64,000 bases of DNA from Pseudomonas sp. PDM04 (GTDB taxonomy: Bacteria; Pseudomonadota; Gammaproteobacteria; Pseudomonadales; Pseudomonadaceae). The position numbers and the translations under genes were made by a program. The stretch covers positions 434,001 to 498,000 of the forward strand of contig NZ_JACVAI010000004.1 of assembly GCF_014851765.1 (NCBI RefSeq). Direction: 5' to 3'. Below the pieces are notes generated by a model. It was not told the origin of the DNA. It worked only from the letters and a program-made list of their open reading frames with translations, and did no database searches. Below are positions 25,503 through 35,157 of the stretch, in pieces; within the stretch, counting starts at the first letter, position 1, and each line of letters begins with the position of its first letter.

Positions 25503-26225
25503 TCAGTCGGCCAGTGCGGCCTTTTGCAGTTCGAAGATCTCGGTCATGCCCTTTTTCGCCAGCTCCAGCATCGCGTTCAGGTCTTCCGGCTGGAACGGCG
25601 CGCCTTCAGCGGTGCCCTGAACCTCGATGAAGCCGCCCGTGCTGGTCATCACCACGTTCAGGTCGGTCTCGGCAGCCGAGTCTTCAAGATAGTCCAGGTC
25701 AAGCACCGGCTCACCCTGGTACATGCCGACGGACACGGCACCGATCATTTGCTTGAGCGGATCGCCGCCCTTCAGGCCACCGCGCTTCTTGATCACTTTC
25801 AAGGCGTCGACCAGCGCAACCATGGCGCCGGTGATGGACGCGGTACGGGTGCCGCCATCCGCCTGGATGACATCGCAGTCGACGTACAGGGTGACATCGC
25901 CCAGCTTGGACATGTCCAGGGCAGCCCGCAGCGAACGGCCGATCAGGCGCTGGATCTCGAGGGTCCGGCCACCTTGCTTGCCGCGGCTGGCCTCACGCTG
26001 GTTACGCTCGCCCGTGGCGCGCGGCAGCATACCGTACTCGGCGGTCAACCAGCCCTGGCCCTGGCCCTTGAGGAAACGCGGCACGCCGTTTTCGACGCTG
26101 ACGGTGCAGATCACCTTGGTATCACCGAACTCGACCAGTACAGATCCCTCGGCGTGTTTGGTGTAGTTGCGGGTAATGCGGATCGAGCGGAGCTGATCGG
26201 CAGCGCGACCACTTGGACGTTTCAT
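25503..26225 (-). CDS. rph: Ribonuclease PH
   Basis: A 240-aa phosphorolytic 3'-5' exoribonuclease that trims tRNA 3' ends. MKRPSGRAADQLRSIRITRNYTKHAEG, GWLTAEYGMLPRAT and RTLEIQRLIGRSLRA are canonical; DCDVIQADGGTRTASITGA carries the phosphate-site residues. The C-terminal helix is intact. The ATG at 26225 gives the standard N-terminus. It is divergent from yicC across 280 bp. Confidence 0.97.
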   Translation of the reverse strand: MKRPSGRAADQLRSIRITRNYTKHAEGSVLVEFGDTKVICTVSVENGVPRFLKGQGQGWLTAEYGMLPRATGERNQREASRGKQGGRTLEIQRLIGRSLRAALDMSKLGDVTLYVDCDVIQADGGTRTASITGAMVALVDALKVIKKRGGLKGGDPLKQMIGAVSVGMYQGEPVLDLDYLEDSAAETDLNVVMTSTGGFIEVQGTAEGAPFQPEDLNAMLELAKKGMTEIFELQKAALAD

Positions 26226-26505
26226 AGGGAATACCTGTACGGAGGACGGAAAACTGCCGAGCATTATAGAGCCGTGCACCGAGCCTGGGCACTTCTAAAA
26301 AATCCGTCCGACGATTGAAGGCGCGGACTTGAGCCCGCAACAGCACTTTACCGACGCCCTGCAGCGGTTTGTCGCGCCCGGCGTTTGGGCGCATCCGCCC
26401 CACTGCGCTACAATCCTGCGCCTTTGCTGCCTGTCGGCTTTAATTCACAGATACCGGATTGCGCGAAACCTTTGGTAACGCAAACCCGAATTGCGAGGTA
26501 CCTCC

Positions 26506-27369
26506 ATGGTGCACAGCATGACCGCCTTCGCCCGCGTCGAAAAAGCCGGCGCCCAAGGCACCCTGAGCTGGGAACTGCGCTCGGTCAACAGCCGCTACCT
26601 GGAACCGCACTTGCGCCTGCCCGAGACCTTTCGCGATCTTGAGGGCGCGGCCCGCGAAGCGCTGCGCCAGGCCATCTCCCGCGGCAAGCTCGAATGCACC
26701 CTGCGCTTTACCGAGGAAAATACCGACAAACCCCTGCAAGTGGATCGTGAACGCGCCGCGCAACTGGTGGCGGCCGCCGAGACCATCGCCGGCCTGATCA
26801 AGAATCCGGCAGCGCTCAATCCACTGGAAGTCCTGGCGTGGCCAGGCTTGCGGGTCGGCGATGCGGCCGACCCGCAAGCCCTGAACGCCGAGGCACTGGC
26901 GCTGTTCAATGAAGGCTTGAAGGAACTCAAGGCCGGCCGCGAGCGCGAAGGCGCGGAGCTGGCGCGGCTGATCAACGAGCGCCTGACCTCCATTGAGGAA
27001 GACGTGGTGACCTTGCGCGAGCTGGTCCCGCAGATGCTCGCCACCCAGCGCCAGAAAGTCCTCGACCGCTTCGCCGACATGAAAGCCGAGATGGACCCGC
27101 AGCGCCTGGAGCAGGAAATGGTCATGCTCGCTCAGAAGAGCGACGTCGCCGAAGAACTGGATCGCCTGAGCACCCACATCATCGAAGTTCGCCGGGTGCT
27201 CAAGTCCGGCGGCGCAGCCGGACGGCGCCTGGACTTCCTGATGCAGGAGCTCAACCGCGAAGCCAACACACTGGGCTCCAAGGCCTTCGATCCGCGCAGC
27301 ACCCAGGCAGCGGTCAACCTCAAGGTGTTGATCGAACAGATGCGCGAACAAGTGCAGAACATTGAGTAA
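26506..27369 (+). CDS. yicC: YicC-family endoribonuclease
   Basis: A 287-aa protein with the conserved N-terminus MVHSMTAFARVEKAG and a C-terminal DUF1732 segment (RLDFLMQELNREANTLGSKA). YicC/YloC proteins are now described as a family of endoribonucleases. GAGGTACCTCC precedes the ATG at 26506. It is followed by gmk after 12 bases, a conserved yicC-gmk pair. Confidence 0.93.
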   Translation: MVHSMTAFARVEKAGAQGTLSWELRSVNSRYLEPHLRLPETFRDLEGAAREALRQAISRGKLECTLRFTEENTDKPLQVDRERAAQLVAAAETIAGLIKNPAALNPLEVLAWPGLRVGDAADPQALNAEALALFNEGLKELKAGREREGAELARLINERLTSIEEDVVTLRELVPQMLATQRQKVLDRFADMKAEMDPQRLEQEMVMLAQKSDVAEELDRLSTHIIEVRRVLKSGGAAGRRLDFLMQELNREANTLGSKAFDPRSTQAAVNLKVLIEQMREQVQNIE

Positions 27370-27381
27370 GGCAACCCCGAC

Positions 27382-28002
27382 ATGACCCACATCACCGGCA
27401 CCCTGTACATCATTTCCGCCCCTTCGGGCGCGGGCAAGAGCAGCCTGGTCAAGGCCCTGACCGACGCTGACCCGGAGATCCGCGTCTCGGTCTCCCACAC
27501 CACCCGCGCCATGCGTCCCGGTGAAGTGAACGGCGTGAACTACCACTTCGTCGAACGCAGCGAGTTCGTGAAGATGATCGAACACGGCGACTTCCTCGAG
27601 CGTGCCGAAGTCTTCGGCAACCTTTACGGCACGTCGCAAAGCACCCTGCAGCAGACCCTGGACGAAGGCCACGACCTGATCCTGGAAATCGACTGGCAGG
27701 GCGCCGAACAGGTGCGCAAGCTGATGCCCCAGGCCCGGTCGATCTTCATTCTGCCGCCGTCCCTGCAGGCCCTGCACCAGCGCCTGACCAACCGCGGCCA
27801 GGACAGCGACGAGATCATCAATGGCCGCATGCGCGAAGCTGTCAGCGAGATGAGCCACTATGTCGACTACGACTACCTGATCATCAACGACGATTTCGCC
27901 CACGCCTTGCGCGATTTGCAGGCGATTTTCCGCTCCAATCAGCTCAATCAGAAGCGCCAGCAACAGCGTCACGGCAAACTTTTGGCTGAATTGCTCGACT
28001 AA
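27382..28002 (+). CDS. gmk: Guanylate kinase
   Basis: A 206-aa kinase converting GMP to GDP with ATP. The P-loop is ISAPSGAGKSSLVKAL; SHTTRAMRPGEVNGVNYHFV is the GMP-binding region and LILEIDWQGAEQVR the Walker B-like segment. It belongs to the yicC-gmk-rpoZ-spoT cluster. A GCTGCAAG...CTTGCAGC hairpin at 28021-28051 follows the stop without a T tract. Confidence 0.97.
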   Translation: MTHITGTLYIISAPSGAGKSSLVKALTDADPEIRVSVSHTTRAMRPGEVNGVNYHFVERSEFVKMIEHGDFLERAEVFGNLYGTSQSTLQQTLDEGHDLILEIDWQGAEQVRKLMPQARSIFILPPSLQALHQRLTNRGQDSDEIINGRMREAVSEMSHYVDYDYLIINDDFAHALRDLQAIFRSNQLNQKRQQQRHGKLLAELLD

Positions 28003-28169
28003 ACAGCACTTCCCAAAACCGCTGCAAGCGCTTTACATTGGCACTTGCAGCGCTTCGAAGGGCCTGGTCAAAAAATCAGCGCTTCCCTAATCGCTGGTGA
28101 TTTTTTAAACTGTTGAGTCCGCTCGCCCAACCGGGCAGCGCGCATATTGCATTCGCTCCGAGGAATACC

Positions 28170-28433
28170 ATGGCCCGCGTAACCGTTGAAGACTGCCTAG
28201 AACACGTGGATAACCGCTTTGAGCTGGTCATGCTCTCTACCAAGCGTGCCCGTCAACTGGCCACCGGCGGCAAAGAGCCGAAGGTAGCCTGGGAAAACGA
28301 CAAGCCTACCGTCGTCGCCCTGCGTGAAATTGCTGAAGGCCTGATCGACTACGCCGCTATCGCCGAAGCCGAAATCGTTGAAGATGAACCGCTTTTTGCC
28401 GCCTTCGAGGACGAGTCCAACGAGGCCGTCTAA
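28170..28433 (+). CDS. rpoZ: RNA polymerase omega subunit
   Basis: An 87-aa protein, MARVTVEDCLEHVDNRFELV, with KRARQLATGG and the C-terminal acidic tail; this is the standard omega subunit that helps fold beta' and forms one ppGpp site on RNA polymerase. GAGGAATACC precedes the ATG at 28170. It is followed by spoT after 57 bases, a conserved pairing that links ppGpp target and ppGpp metabolism. Confidence 0.97.
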   Translation: MARVTVEDCLEHVDNRFELVMLSTKRARQLATGGKEPKVAWENDKPTVVALREIAEGLIDYAAIAEAEIVEDEPLFAAFEDESNEAV

Positions 28434-28490
28434 GCCTATGCCTGGTCGACGTAGCACGGCGCGGGATCACAGCTTGCGGCAGGAGATATC

Positions 28491-30596
28491 ATGCCCAGCA
28501 TAGACGCCCTCGCCGATCGCTTATCGACCTACCTCGGCACGGACCAGGTCAATCTGGTCCGCCGAGCGTATTTCTACGCCGAACAAGCCCACGACGGCCA
28601 ACGCCGCCGCAGTGGCGAGGCCTACGTCACGCACCCTCTCGCGGTGGCGAACATTCTGGCCGACATGCACATGGACCATCAGAGCCTGATGGCGGCGATG
28701 CTGCATGACGTGATCGAAGACACCGGTATTGCCAAGGAAGCGCTGCAAGCGCAGTTCGGCGAGACCGTGGCCGAACTGGTCGACGGGGTCAGCAAACTGA
28801 CCCAGATGAACTTCGAGACCAAGGCCGAAGCGCAAGCTGAAAACTTCCAGAAGATGGCCATGGCCATGGCACGCGACATTCGCGTGATCCTGGTCAAGCT
28901 GGCCGACCGCCTGCACAACATGCGCACGCTGGAAGTGCTGTCCGGCGAGAAGCGCCGGCGCATCGCCAAGGAAACCCTGGAAATCTATGCCCCCATTGCC
29001 AACCGGCTGGGGATGCACGCCATCCGCATAGAATTCGAAGACCTGGGTTTCAAGGCCATGCACCCGATGCGTTCCGCGCGGATCAACCAGGCCGTCAAAC
29101 GCGCCCGGGGCAACCGCAAGGAAATCGTCAACAAGATCGAAGAGTCCCTCAGCCACTGCCTGGCCATCGATGGCATCCAGGGCGAGGTCAGCGGTCGCCA
29201 GAAACACCTCTACGGCATCTACAAGAAAATGCGCGGCAAGCGCCGGGCTTTCAACGAAATCATGGACGTCTACGCGTTCCGGATCATCGTCGACAAGGTC
29301 GATACCTGTTACCGCGTGCTGGGCGCCGTTCATAATTTGTACAAACCGTTGCCGGGTCGCTTCAAGGATTACATCGCGATCCCCAAGGCCAACGGCTATC
29401 AGTCGCTGCACACCACACTGTTCGGCATGCACGGCGTGCCGATCGAGATCCAGATCCGCACCCGTGAAATGGAAGAAATGGCCAATAACGGCATTGCCGC
29501 TCATTGGCTGTACAAATCCAGTGGCGACGAGCAGCCCAAAGGCACCCATGCCCGCGCACGCCAGTGGGTCAAGGGCGTGCTGGAAATGCAGCAGCGTGCC
29601 GGCAACTCGCTGGAGTTCATCGAGAGCGTGAAGATCGACCTGTTCCCGGACGAGGTCTACGTGTTCACGCCCAAGGGCCGGATCATGGAGCTGCCCAAAG
29701 GCTCCACGGCGGTCGACTTCGCCTACGCGGTGCACACCGACGTGGGCAACAGCTGCATTGCCTGCCGGATCAATCGTCGTCTCGCCCCGCTGTCCGAACC
29801 GCTGCAAAGCGGCTCCACGGTCGAGATCGTCAGCGCCCCGGGCGCACGACCGAACCCGGCATGGCTCAACTTCGTCGTGACCGGCAAGGCGCGGACCCAC
29901 ATCCGCCACGCCCTGAAACTGCAGCGCCGCTCCGAGTCCATCAGCCTTGGCGAGCGCCTGCTGAACAAGGTCCTCAACGGCTTCGACAGCGCCCTGGACC
30001 AGATCCCGGCCGAGCGCGTCAAGGCGATGCTCAGCGAGTACCGCCTCGAACTGATCGAAGACCTGCTCGAAGACATCGGCCTGGGCAATCGCATGGCCTA
30101 TGTGGTGGCACGCCGACTGCTCGGCGAAGGCGAACAGCTGCCCAGCCCCGAAGGTCCGCTGGCGATTCGCGGCACCGAAGGCCTGGTACTCAGCTACGCC
30201 AAGTGCTGTACACCGATTCCGGGCGACCCGATTGTCGGCCACCTGTCGGCGGGCAAGGGCATGGTCGTGCACCTGGACAACTGCCGCAACATCAGCGAAA
30301 TCCGCCACAACCCGGAAAAATGCATCCAGCTCTCGTGGGCCAAGGATGTCACCGGCGAATTCAATGTCGAACTGCGCGTCGAGCTGGAACATCAGCGCGG
30401 GCTGATCGCGCTGCTGGCCAGCAGCGTCAACGCGGCCGACGGCAACATCGAAAAAATCAGCATGGACGAACGCGATGGTCGCATCAGCGTGGTCCAACTG
30501 GTGGTCAGCGTGCACGACCGCGTACACCTGGCCCGCGTGATCAAGAAACTGCGCGCATTGACCGGGGTGATTCGCATCACCCGCATGCGTGCATAG
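28491..30596 (+). CDS. spoT: Bifunctional (p)ppGpp synthetase/hydrolase
   Basis: A 701-aa SpoT/RSH protein. The HD hydrolase domain (1-200) has HDVIEDTG and VKLADRLHNMRTL. The synthetase domain (about 230-340) has KRRAFNEIMDVYAFRII and YQSLHTTLFG. A TGS domain (VYVFTPKGRIMELPKGSTAVDFAYAVH, about 390-450) and a C-terminal ACT domain (ELRVELEHQRGLIALLA) follow. The intact HD motif implies hydrolysis of ppGpp is retained. It lies between rpoZ and ridA. Confidence 0.97.
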   Translation: MPSIDALADRLSTYLGTDQVNLVRRAYFYAEQAHDGQRRRSGEAYVTHPLAVANILADMHMDHQSLMAAMLHDVIEDTGIAKEALQAQFGETVAELVDGVSKLTQMNFETKAEAQAENFQKMAMAMARDIRVILVKLADRLHNMRTLEVLSGEKRRRIAKETLEIYAPIANRLGMHAIRIEFEDLGFKAMHPMRSARINQAVKRARGNRKEIVNKIEESLSHCLAIDGIQGEVSGRQKHLYGIYKKMRGKRRAFNEIMDVYAFRIIVDKVDTCYRVLGAVHNLYKPLPGRFKDYIAIPKANGYQSLHTTLFGMHGVPIEIQIRTREMEEMANNGIAAHWLYKSSGDEQPKGTHARARQWVKGVLEMQQRAGNSLEFIESVKIDLFPDEVYVFTPKGRIMELPKGSTAVDFAYAVHTDVGNSCIACRINRRLAPLSEPLQSGSTVEIVSAPGARPNPAWLNFVVTGKARTHIRHALKLQRRSESISLGERLLNKVLNGFDSALDQIPAERVKAMLSEYRLELIEDLLEDIGLGNRMAYVVARRLLGEGEQLPSPEGPLAIRGTEGLVLSYAKCCTPIPGDPIVGHLSAGKGMVVHLDNCRNISEIRHNPEKCIQLSWAKDVTGEFNVELRVELEHQRGLIALLASSVNAADGNIEKISMDERDGRISVVQLVVSVHDRVHLARVIKKLRALTGVIRITRMRA

Positions 30597-30632
30597 CTCG
30601 CTCCATAGCCGAACCCTTACAAGGAGTCATCA

Positions 30633-31013
30633 ATGACCAAGACCGTTATCACCAGCGACAAGGCCCCGGCCGCCATCGGTACTTACTCCCAGGCGATCAA
30701 GGCTGGCAACACCGTCTACATGTCGGGCCAGATTCCACTGGACCCGAAAACCATGGAACTGGTCGAAGGCTTCGAAGCGCAGACCGTTCAGGTGTTCGAA
30801 AACCTGAAAGCCGTGGCCGAAGCAGCAGGTGGTTCGTTCAAGGACATCGTGAAGCTGAACATTTTCCTCACCGACCTGAGCCACTTCGCCAAGGTCAACG
30901 AGATCATGGGCAAGTACTTCGACCAGCCTTACCCTGCCCGCGCGGCCATCGGCGTAGCGGCCCTGCCAAAGGGTTCGCAGGTTGAAATGGATGCCATTCT
31001 GGTCATCGAGTAA
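30633..31013 (+). CDS. ridA: RidA enamine/imine deaminase
   Basis: A 126-aa housekeeping RidA: TVITSDKAPAAIGTYSQAIK, MSGQIPLDP, the catalytic arginine in YPARAAIGVAALPKGS and the final EMDAILVIE. It destroys 2-aminoacrylate released by PLP enzymes. It follows spoT by 36 bases with AAGGAG before the start. A GGCGCAGCCCCGGGGGCTGCGCC stem (31021-31043) follows the stop. Confidence 0.96.
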   Translation: MTKTVITSDKAPAAIGTYSQAIKAGNTVYMSGQIPLDPKTMELVEGFEAQTVQVFENLKAVAEAAGGSFKDIVKLNIFLTDLSHFAKVNEIMGKYFDQPYPARAAIGVAALPKGSQVEMDAILVIE

Positions 31014-31082
31014 TGCCTGTGGCGCAGCCCCGGGGGCTGCGCCGCTGTGAACCGTATCAAAGCGTTTTGAAAGGATTCCACC

Positions 31083-31823
31083 ATGCGCAAAGCGCTAGCC
31101 CTCTCGCTGGTCGCCCTGATCCTGGGCGGTTGTGCCAGCAACCCTGCCGACCGTGACATCAGCGGCACCTGGATCAACCAGGTGGCGATCGATGCAGCCT
31201 CCAAAGGCGGCCCCCTGCGCGAAGCGCTGCAGGCTTATGGCCCGAACCTGGAATGGGACGTCAACACCAAAGCCGGTCAGGCTCGCTATACCAATGGTTT
31301 CGAGAATGTCGAAGGCAAGTTGCTGGGCGAAGAGTCCGGCGCCTGGAAAATCGATTTCTACGGCAGTTCCGGCAGCGAACTGAAACGTGACGGCAAGCAA
31401 CTGAGCCAGGCGGCGACCGAAAACGAAGCCGCGCAGGTCTTTGACCGCGCACTGATCCCGGTGCCGGAAGGCGCACCGATCGGCGCCAGCTTCGAGCGCG
31501 CGTTGTACTCGGCCTACATGGGCGGCGAATGGAAGATCGTCAGCGGCCCGGGTGAAGGCAATTCCGTGCAATTCCAGGCCGATGGCCAGGTGACGGGCCT
31601 GCCCAATGCCGATCGCTATGCGCTGTGCCTGGCCGGTGATTGTGCATCGATGAGCGGCGGCAACGACAACATGTGGCTGCAGCTCAACGGCCAGGGCAAC
31701 ACCTGGATCTTTACCCGCAAGGGCAAGGAGCTGGAAATCTTCCAGGCGGTGAACACCGCTCAGGCAGATGAAATGCCGCAGTTCATGCCGGGCAACCGCA
31801 CGTGGATGCTGGAGAAGCAGTAA
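31083..31823 (+). CDS. Conserved lipoprotein of unknown function
   Basis: A 246-aa protein with a signal peptide and lipobox LGGCAS (Cys17). The mature part contains SGTWINQVAIDAASKGG and repeated beta-type, glycine-rich segments. I recognise it only as a Pseudomonas lipoprotein found after ridA (PA5340-like position), not by function. AAAGGATTCCACC precedes the ATG. A REPIN follows. Confidence 0.82.
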   Translation: MRKALALSLVALILGGCASNPADRDISGTWINQVAIDAASKGGPLREALQAYGPNLEWDVNTKAGQARYTNGFENVEGKLLGEESGAWKIDFYGSSGSELKRDGKQLSQAATENEAAQVFDRALIPVPEGAPIGASFERALYSAYMGGEWKIVSGPGEGNSVQFQADGQVTGLPNADRYALCLAGDCASMSGGNDNMWLQLNGQGNTWIFTRKGKELEIFQAVNTAQADEMPQFMPGNRTWMLEKQ

Positions 31824-31836
31824 GCGACGAATGAAG

Positions 31837-31919
31837 GTGGGAGCGAGCCTGCTCGCGATAGCGGTGTTTCAGCGACATAGATGTCACTGACCCATCGCTA
31901 TCGCGAGCAGGCTGGCCCT
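31837..31919. repeat. REPIN with one decayed arm
   Basis: GTGGGAGCGAGCCTGCTCGCGATAGCGG and CCATCGCTATCGCGAGCAGGCTGGCCCTC face each other; the second arm has lost its conserved GCTCCCAC end. It separates the convergent lipoprotein and SDR genes. Confidence 0.85.
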
Positions 31920-31947
31920 CACTGCTGGTTCCGGGCAACCGACCGGG

Positions 31948-32805
31948 TCAGCAGCGACCTTCAAGAATGGCGGCATAGCCCTCGCGGAAACTCGGGTACT
32001 TCGGCGTCCAACCCAGGGCTTTCGCCCGGGCATTGCTGCAGCGCTTGCTGCCCGTGCGCCGCACGCTCGCATCGTCCGCCCATTCGGTCACACCCAGGTA
32101 TTCGCGCAACCAGGCCACCACGTCCGCCAGTGGCGCGGGCGCGTCGTCGACACCGATGTAAACGTCATCCAGCGCGACGCCACGATGGTCCGCCTCGAGC
32201 AGAAACGCCATCAGGCCGGCCGCGTCATCGACGTGGATGCGGTTGCCATACAGCGGCGGCTCGGTCACCACCCGGTAACCGCGACGCACCTGGGTCAGCA
32301 ACCATTCCCGGCCCGGGCCGTAAATACCGGTCAAGCGCACGATACTGGCCGGGAAACCGCTGTTCAGTGCCAGTTGTTCGGCTTCAAGCATGACCTGCCC
32401 GGAATAACCGGCCGCCACCGCCGACGAGGTTTCGTCGACCCATTCGCCATTCTGCTGCCCGTACACGCTGCTGCTGGAAACGAAAACCAGGCGCTTGGGT
32501 GCCTGCCCGTAATCGTTCAACCACTCCAGCACATGCTGCAGGCCCTGAATGTAAGCAGCGCGGTAGCCCGCTTCATCGTGATCGGTGGCGGCCGCGCAAT
32601 ACACCAGGTAATCCACGGCACCGATGGGCCAGGTCGCCGGACAATCCTTGTTGAACAAATCACCGGCAACCCCTATCACGCCATCGGGCAGGCGTGCGAC
32701 GTTACGACGCAAGCCGTGAACCTCCCACCCGAAATCCAGCAGTTGCGTGGCCAGACGACTGCCGACATCACCGCAGCCGGCGATCAAAACAGAGGGCGCG
32801 GACAT
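31948..32805 (-). CDS. SDR-family NAD-dependent epimerase/dehydratase-like protein
   Basis: A 285-aa extended SDR protein: the nucleotide-binding motif is VLIAGCGDVGSRLATQLL, FVSSSSVYGQ carries the serine-tyrosine region (YSGQ follows), and RLTGIYGPGR is typical of YeeZ-type proteins. The role is unknown; it is usually encoded near exbB in pseudomonads. It is divergent from exbB across 188 bases. Confidence 0.85.
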   Translation of the reverse strand: MSAPSVLIAGCGDVGSRLATQLLDFGWEVHGLRRNVARLPDGVIGVAGDLFNKDCPATWPIGAVDYLVYCAAATDHDEAGYRAAYIQGLQHVLEWLNDYGQAPKRLVFVSSSSVYGQQNGEWVDETSSAVAAGYSGQVMLEAEQLALNSGFPASIVRLTGIYGPGREWLLTQVRRGYRVVTEPPLYGNRIHVDDAAGLMAFLLEADHRGVALDDVYIGVDDAPAPLADVVAWLREYLGVTEWADDASVRRTGSKRCSNARAKALGWTPKYPSFREGYAAILEGRC

Positions 32806-32993
32806 TAAAAAACTCCTATTTCAAAGGCACAGACTAGCGCCAGCAATGGACGAGCGGCTAGCCGTGCGGGAAAAAAAGTAACTGTATTACTTCTGTTAAC
32901 AAGAATTACTTGCAATAATGCCCGCCACTTTTGTTCTCGGCCTTCGAGGCCTGGAAGAACATCTACCGTTTTTTTTCCTTAGGTCCGGCCAGC

Positions 32994-33962
32994 ATGACAC
33001 GCAATCAATTCTCCGCCTCGCCAACCAAACGACCTCGCGCCTGGAGCGCATTGGCCGCCTTGCTGCTCAGCCTGATGCTGGCGCCAACCGCCGCATTCGC
33101 CGACGCCCAGGCACCCGCCACGCCAGCCGCCGCCACCGCTCCAGCCGAACACGCTGCCGATCACGCGGCACCGGCTCCGGCGGCCACCGACGCGGCCCCG
33201 GCTGCCGACGTTCCGGTCGAAGACCTGCCTGAAGTCCTCGAAGCCGACAACACCCTGGGCATGGCCCACGACCTGTCGCCATGGGGCATGTACCAGAACG
33301 CCGATATCATCGTGAAAATCGTGATGATCGGCCTGGCCATCGCCTCGATCATCACCTGGACCATCTGGATCGCCAAAGGCTTCGAGCTGATGGGCGCCAA
33401 GCGTCGTCTGCGCGCTGAAATCGTCCACCTGAAAAAGGCCACCACCCTCAAGGAGGCCGGTGCCACCGCGACCAAGCCAGGCACCCTCGCCAACCTGCTG
33501 GTGCACGACGCCCTTGAAGAAATGCACCTGTCGACCAACGCCCGCGAAAAAGAAGGCATCAAGGAACGTGTCGCCTTCCGTCTCGAGCGCCTGGTGGCAG
33601 CCGCCGGCCGCAACATGAGCAGCGGCACCGGTGTGCTTGCCACCATCGGCTCCACTGCGCCGTTCGTCGGTCTGTTCGGCACCGTGTGGGGCATCATGAA
33701 CAGCTTCATCGGCATCGCCAAAACCCAGACCACCAACCTGGCCGTTGTCGCCCCCGGCATCGCCGAGGCCCTGCTGGCCACCGCGCTGGGCCTGGTTGCC
33801 GCAATTCCGGCCGTTGTGATCTACAACGTCTTCGCCCGCTCCATCGCCGGTTACAAGGCGCAGGTGTCCGACGCATCGGCTGAAGTGCTGCTGCTGGTCA
33901 GCCGCGACCTCGACCACCAGCCTGAGCGCAGCTCGCAACCGCACATGGTGAAAGTGGGGTAA
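32994..33962 (+). CDS. exbB: TonB-system proton channel subunit ExbB
   Basis: A 322-aa inner-membrane protein. An N-terminal signal-like hydrophobic segment and a long Ala/Pro-rich periplasmic stretch (about 40-80) precede the MotA/TolQ/ExbB domain: DIIVKIVMIGLAIASIITW (TM1), VLATIGSTAPFVGLFGTVWGIMNSF (TM2) and LATALGLVAAIPAVVIYN (TM3). With ExbD it uses the proton gradient to energise TonB. The ATG at 32994 has AGGT upstream. exbD follows after six bases. Iron control by Fur is expected; a weak AT-rich site (TTAACAAGAATTACTTGCAAT) lies at about 32896-32916. Confidence 0.93.
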   Translation: MTRNQFSASPTKRPRAWSALAALLLSLMLAPTAAFADAQAPATPAAATAPAEHAADHAAPAPAATDAAPAADVPVEDLPEVLEADNTLGMAHDLSPWGMYQNADIIVKIVMIGLAIASIITWTIWIAKGFELMGAKRRLRAEIVHLKKATTLKEAGATATKPGTLANLLVHDALEEMHLSTNAREKEGIKERVAFRLERLVAAAGRNMSSGTGVLATIGSTAPFVGLFGTVWGIMNSFIGIAKTQTTNLAVVAPGIAEALLATALGLVAAIPAVVIYNVFARSIAGYKAQVSDASAEVLLLVSRDLDHQPERSSQPHMVKVG

Positions 33963-33968
33963 TCGGCC

Positions 33969-34397
33969 ATGGGCCTGCATTTGAAAGAAGGCGCAGACGA
34001 CGATCTGGCCGAGAACCACGAAATCAACGTCACACCGTTCATCGACGTCATGCTGGTGCTGTTGATCATCTTCATGGTGGCCGCGCCGTTGGCCACCGTG
34101 GACATCAAGGTTGACCTGCCTGCCTCGACCGCCAAACCGGCACCGCGGCCGGAGAAGCCGGTGTTCCTCAGCGTCAAGGCTGACCAACGCCTGTACCTGG
34201 GTGAAGACGAAGTGAAGCCCGAAGCACTGGGCGCCACGCTGGACGCCAAAACCCAGGGCAAGAAAGACACGACCATCTTCTTCCAGGCTGATAAAGGCGT
34301 GGATTACGGCGACCTCATGAGCGTGATGGACAACCTGCGCTCGGCCGGTTACCTGAAGGTCGGTCTGGTCGGTCTCGAGACGGCAGTGAAAAAATGA
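33969..34397 (+). CDS. exbD: TonB-system subunit ExbD
   Basis: A 142-aa protein with a short cytoplasmic N-terminus, one transmembrane helix bearing the essential aspartate (NVTPFIDVMLVLLIIFMVAAP, Asp26) and a periplasmic domain. It forms the proton channel with ExbB. Its stop overlaps the tonB start (ATGA). Confidence 0.95.
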   Translation: MGLHLKEGADDDLAENHEINVTPFIDVMLVLLIIFMVAAPLATVDIKVDLPASTAKPAPRPEKPVFLSVKADQRLYLGEDEVKPEALGATLDAKTQGKKDTTIFFQADKGVDYGDLMSVMDNLRSAGYLKVGLVGLETAVKK

Positions 34398-35140
34398 TCA
34401 CGACGCGCCAAAAGCTGACGCGTTACAGCGGTAGCCTGGCCGTGGTGCTCGGTGTCCATGCGCTGGCCATCGCGCTGGCGCTGAACTGGACATCGCGCCC
34501 ACCGATCGAGCTGCCGCCGCAGGCGATGATGGTCGAGTTGGCGCCGGTTCCGGCCCCGCCACCACCGGCACCGCCCAAGGTGATAACGCCACCACAACCA
34601 CCGGCCCCGGTAGAAGAACTGCCGATTCCGAAGCTGGCTGAAGCGCCGAAGGCCGAAATTGCCGTGCCGAAACCGGCCAAGCCCAAGCCCAAGCCTCAAC
34701 CGCCCAAGCCGGTGGAGAAAAAGCCGGAGCCGCCCAAGGAAAAACCTTCCGAGGAAAAACCGGCCGACACGCAACCGACTCAGGCCCCCACGGAGAAATC
34801 CGCACAGCCGGCACCGGGCCCATCGCCCGCGCAAATGGCTGCCAAGGCCAGTTGGCAGGGCACCCTGCTTGCTCACCTGGCCAAGTACAAAAAGTACCCG
34901 GCCAGTGCTCAGGCACGGGGCAAGGAAGGCTTGAACCGCCTGCGCTTTGTCGTGGATGCCGAAGGCAACGTGCTGTCGTTCGAACTGGTGGGCCGCTCCG
35001 GCAACGCCGATCTGGACCGGGCGACCCTGGAAATGATCCGACGTGCGCAGCCGCTGCCCAAGCCACCGGCCGACATGCTGAACAATGGCTCCATTGAAAT
35101 TGTGGCGCCGTTTGTTTACTCGCTGGAGCGCCGGCGCTAA
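34394..35140 (+). CDS. tonB: Energy transducer TonB
   Basis: A 248-aa protein with an N-terminal membrane anchor (SLAVVLGVHALAIALALNW, with the conserved His), a Pro/Lys/Glu-rich spacer (about 45-145; PKPKPQPPKPVEKKPEPPKE) and a C-terminal TonB domain (YKKYPASAQARGKEGLNRLRF). It spans the periplasm to drive outer-membrane siderophore and vitamin uptake. It overlaps exbD by four bases, so exbB-exbD-tonB form one operon. Confidence 0.95.
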   Translation: MITTRQKLTRYSGSLAVVLGVHALAIALALNWTSRPPIELPPQAMMVELAPVPAPPPPAPPKVITPPQPPAPVEELPIPKLAEAPKAEIAVPKPAKPKPKPQPPKPVEKKPEPPKEKPSEEKPADTQPTQAPTEKSAQPAPGPSPAQMAAKASWQGTLLAHLAKYKKYPASAQARGKEGLNRLRFVVDAEGNVLSFELVGRSGNADLDRATLEMIRRAQPLPKPPADMLNNGSIEIVAPFVYSLERRR

Positions 35141-35157
35141 GTCACGGCGGGCCCCTC

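Noticed and set aside
28521..30527. 668-aa open frame opposite spoT
   Set aside because: Mirror frame; no family signature and atypical composition.
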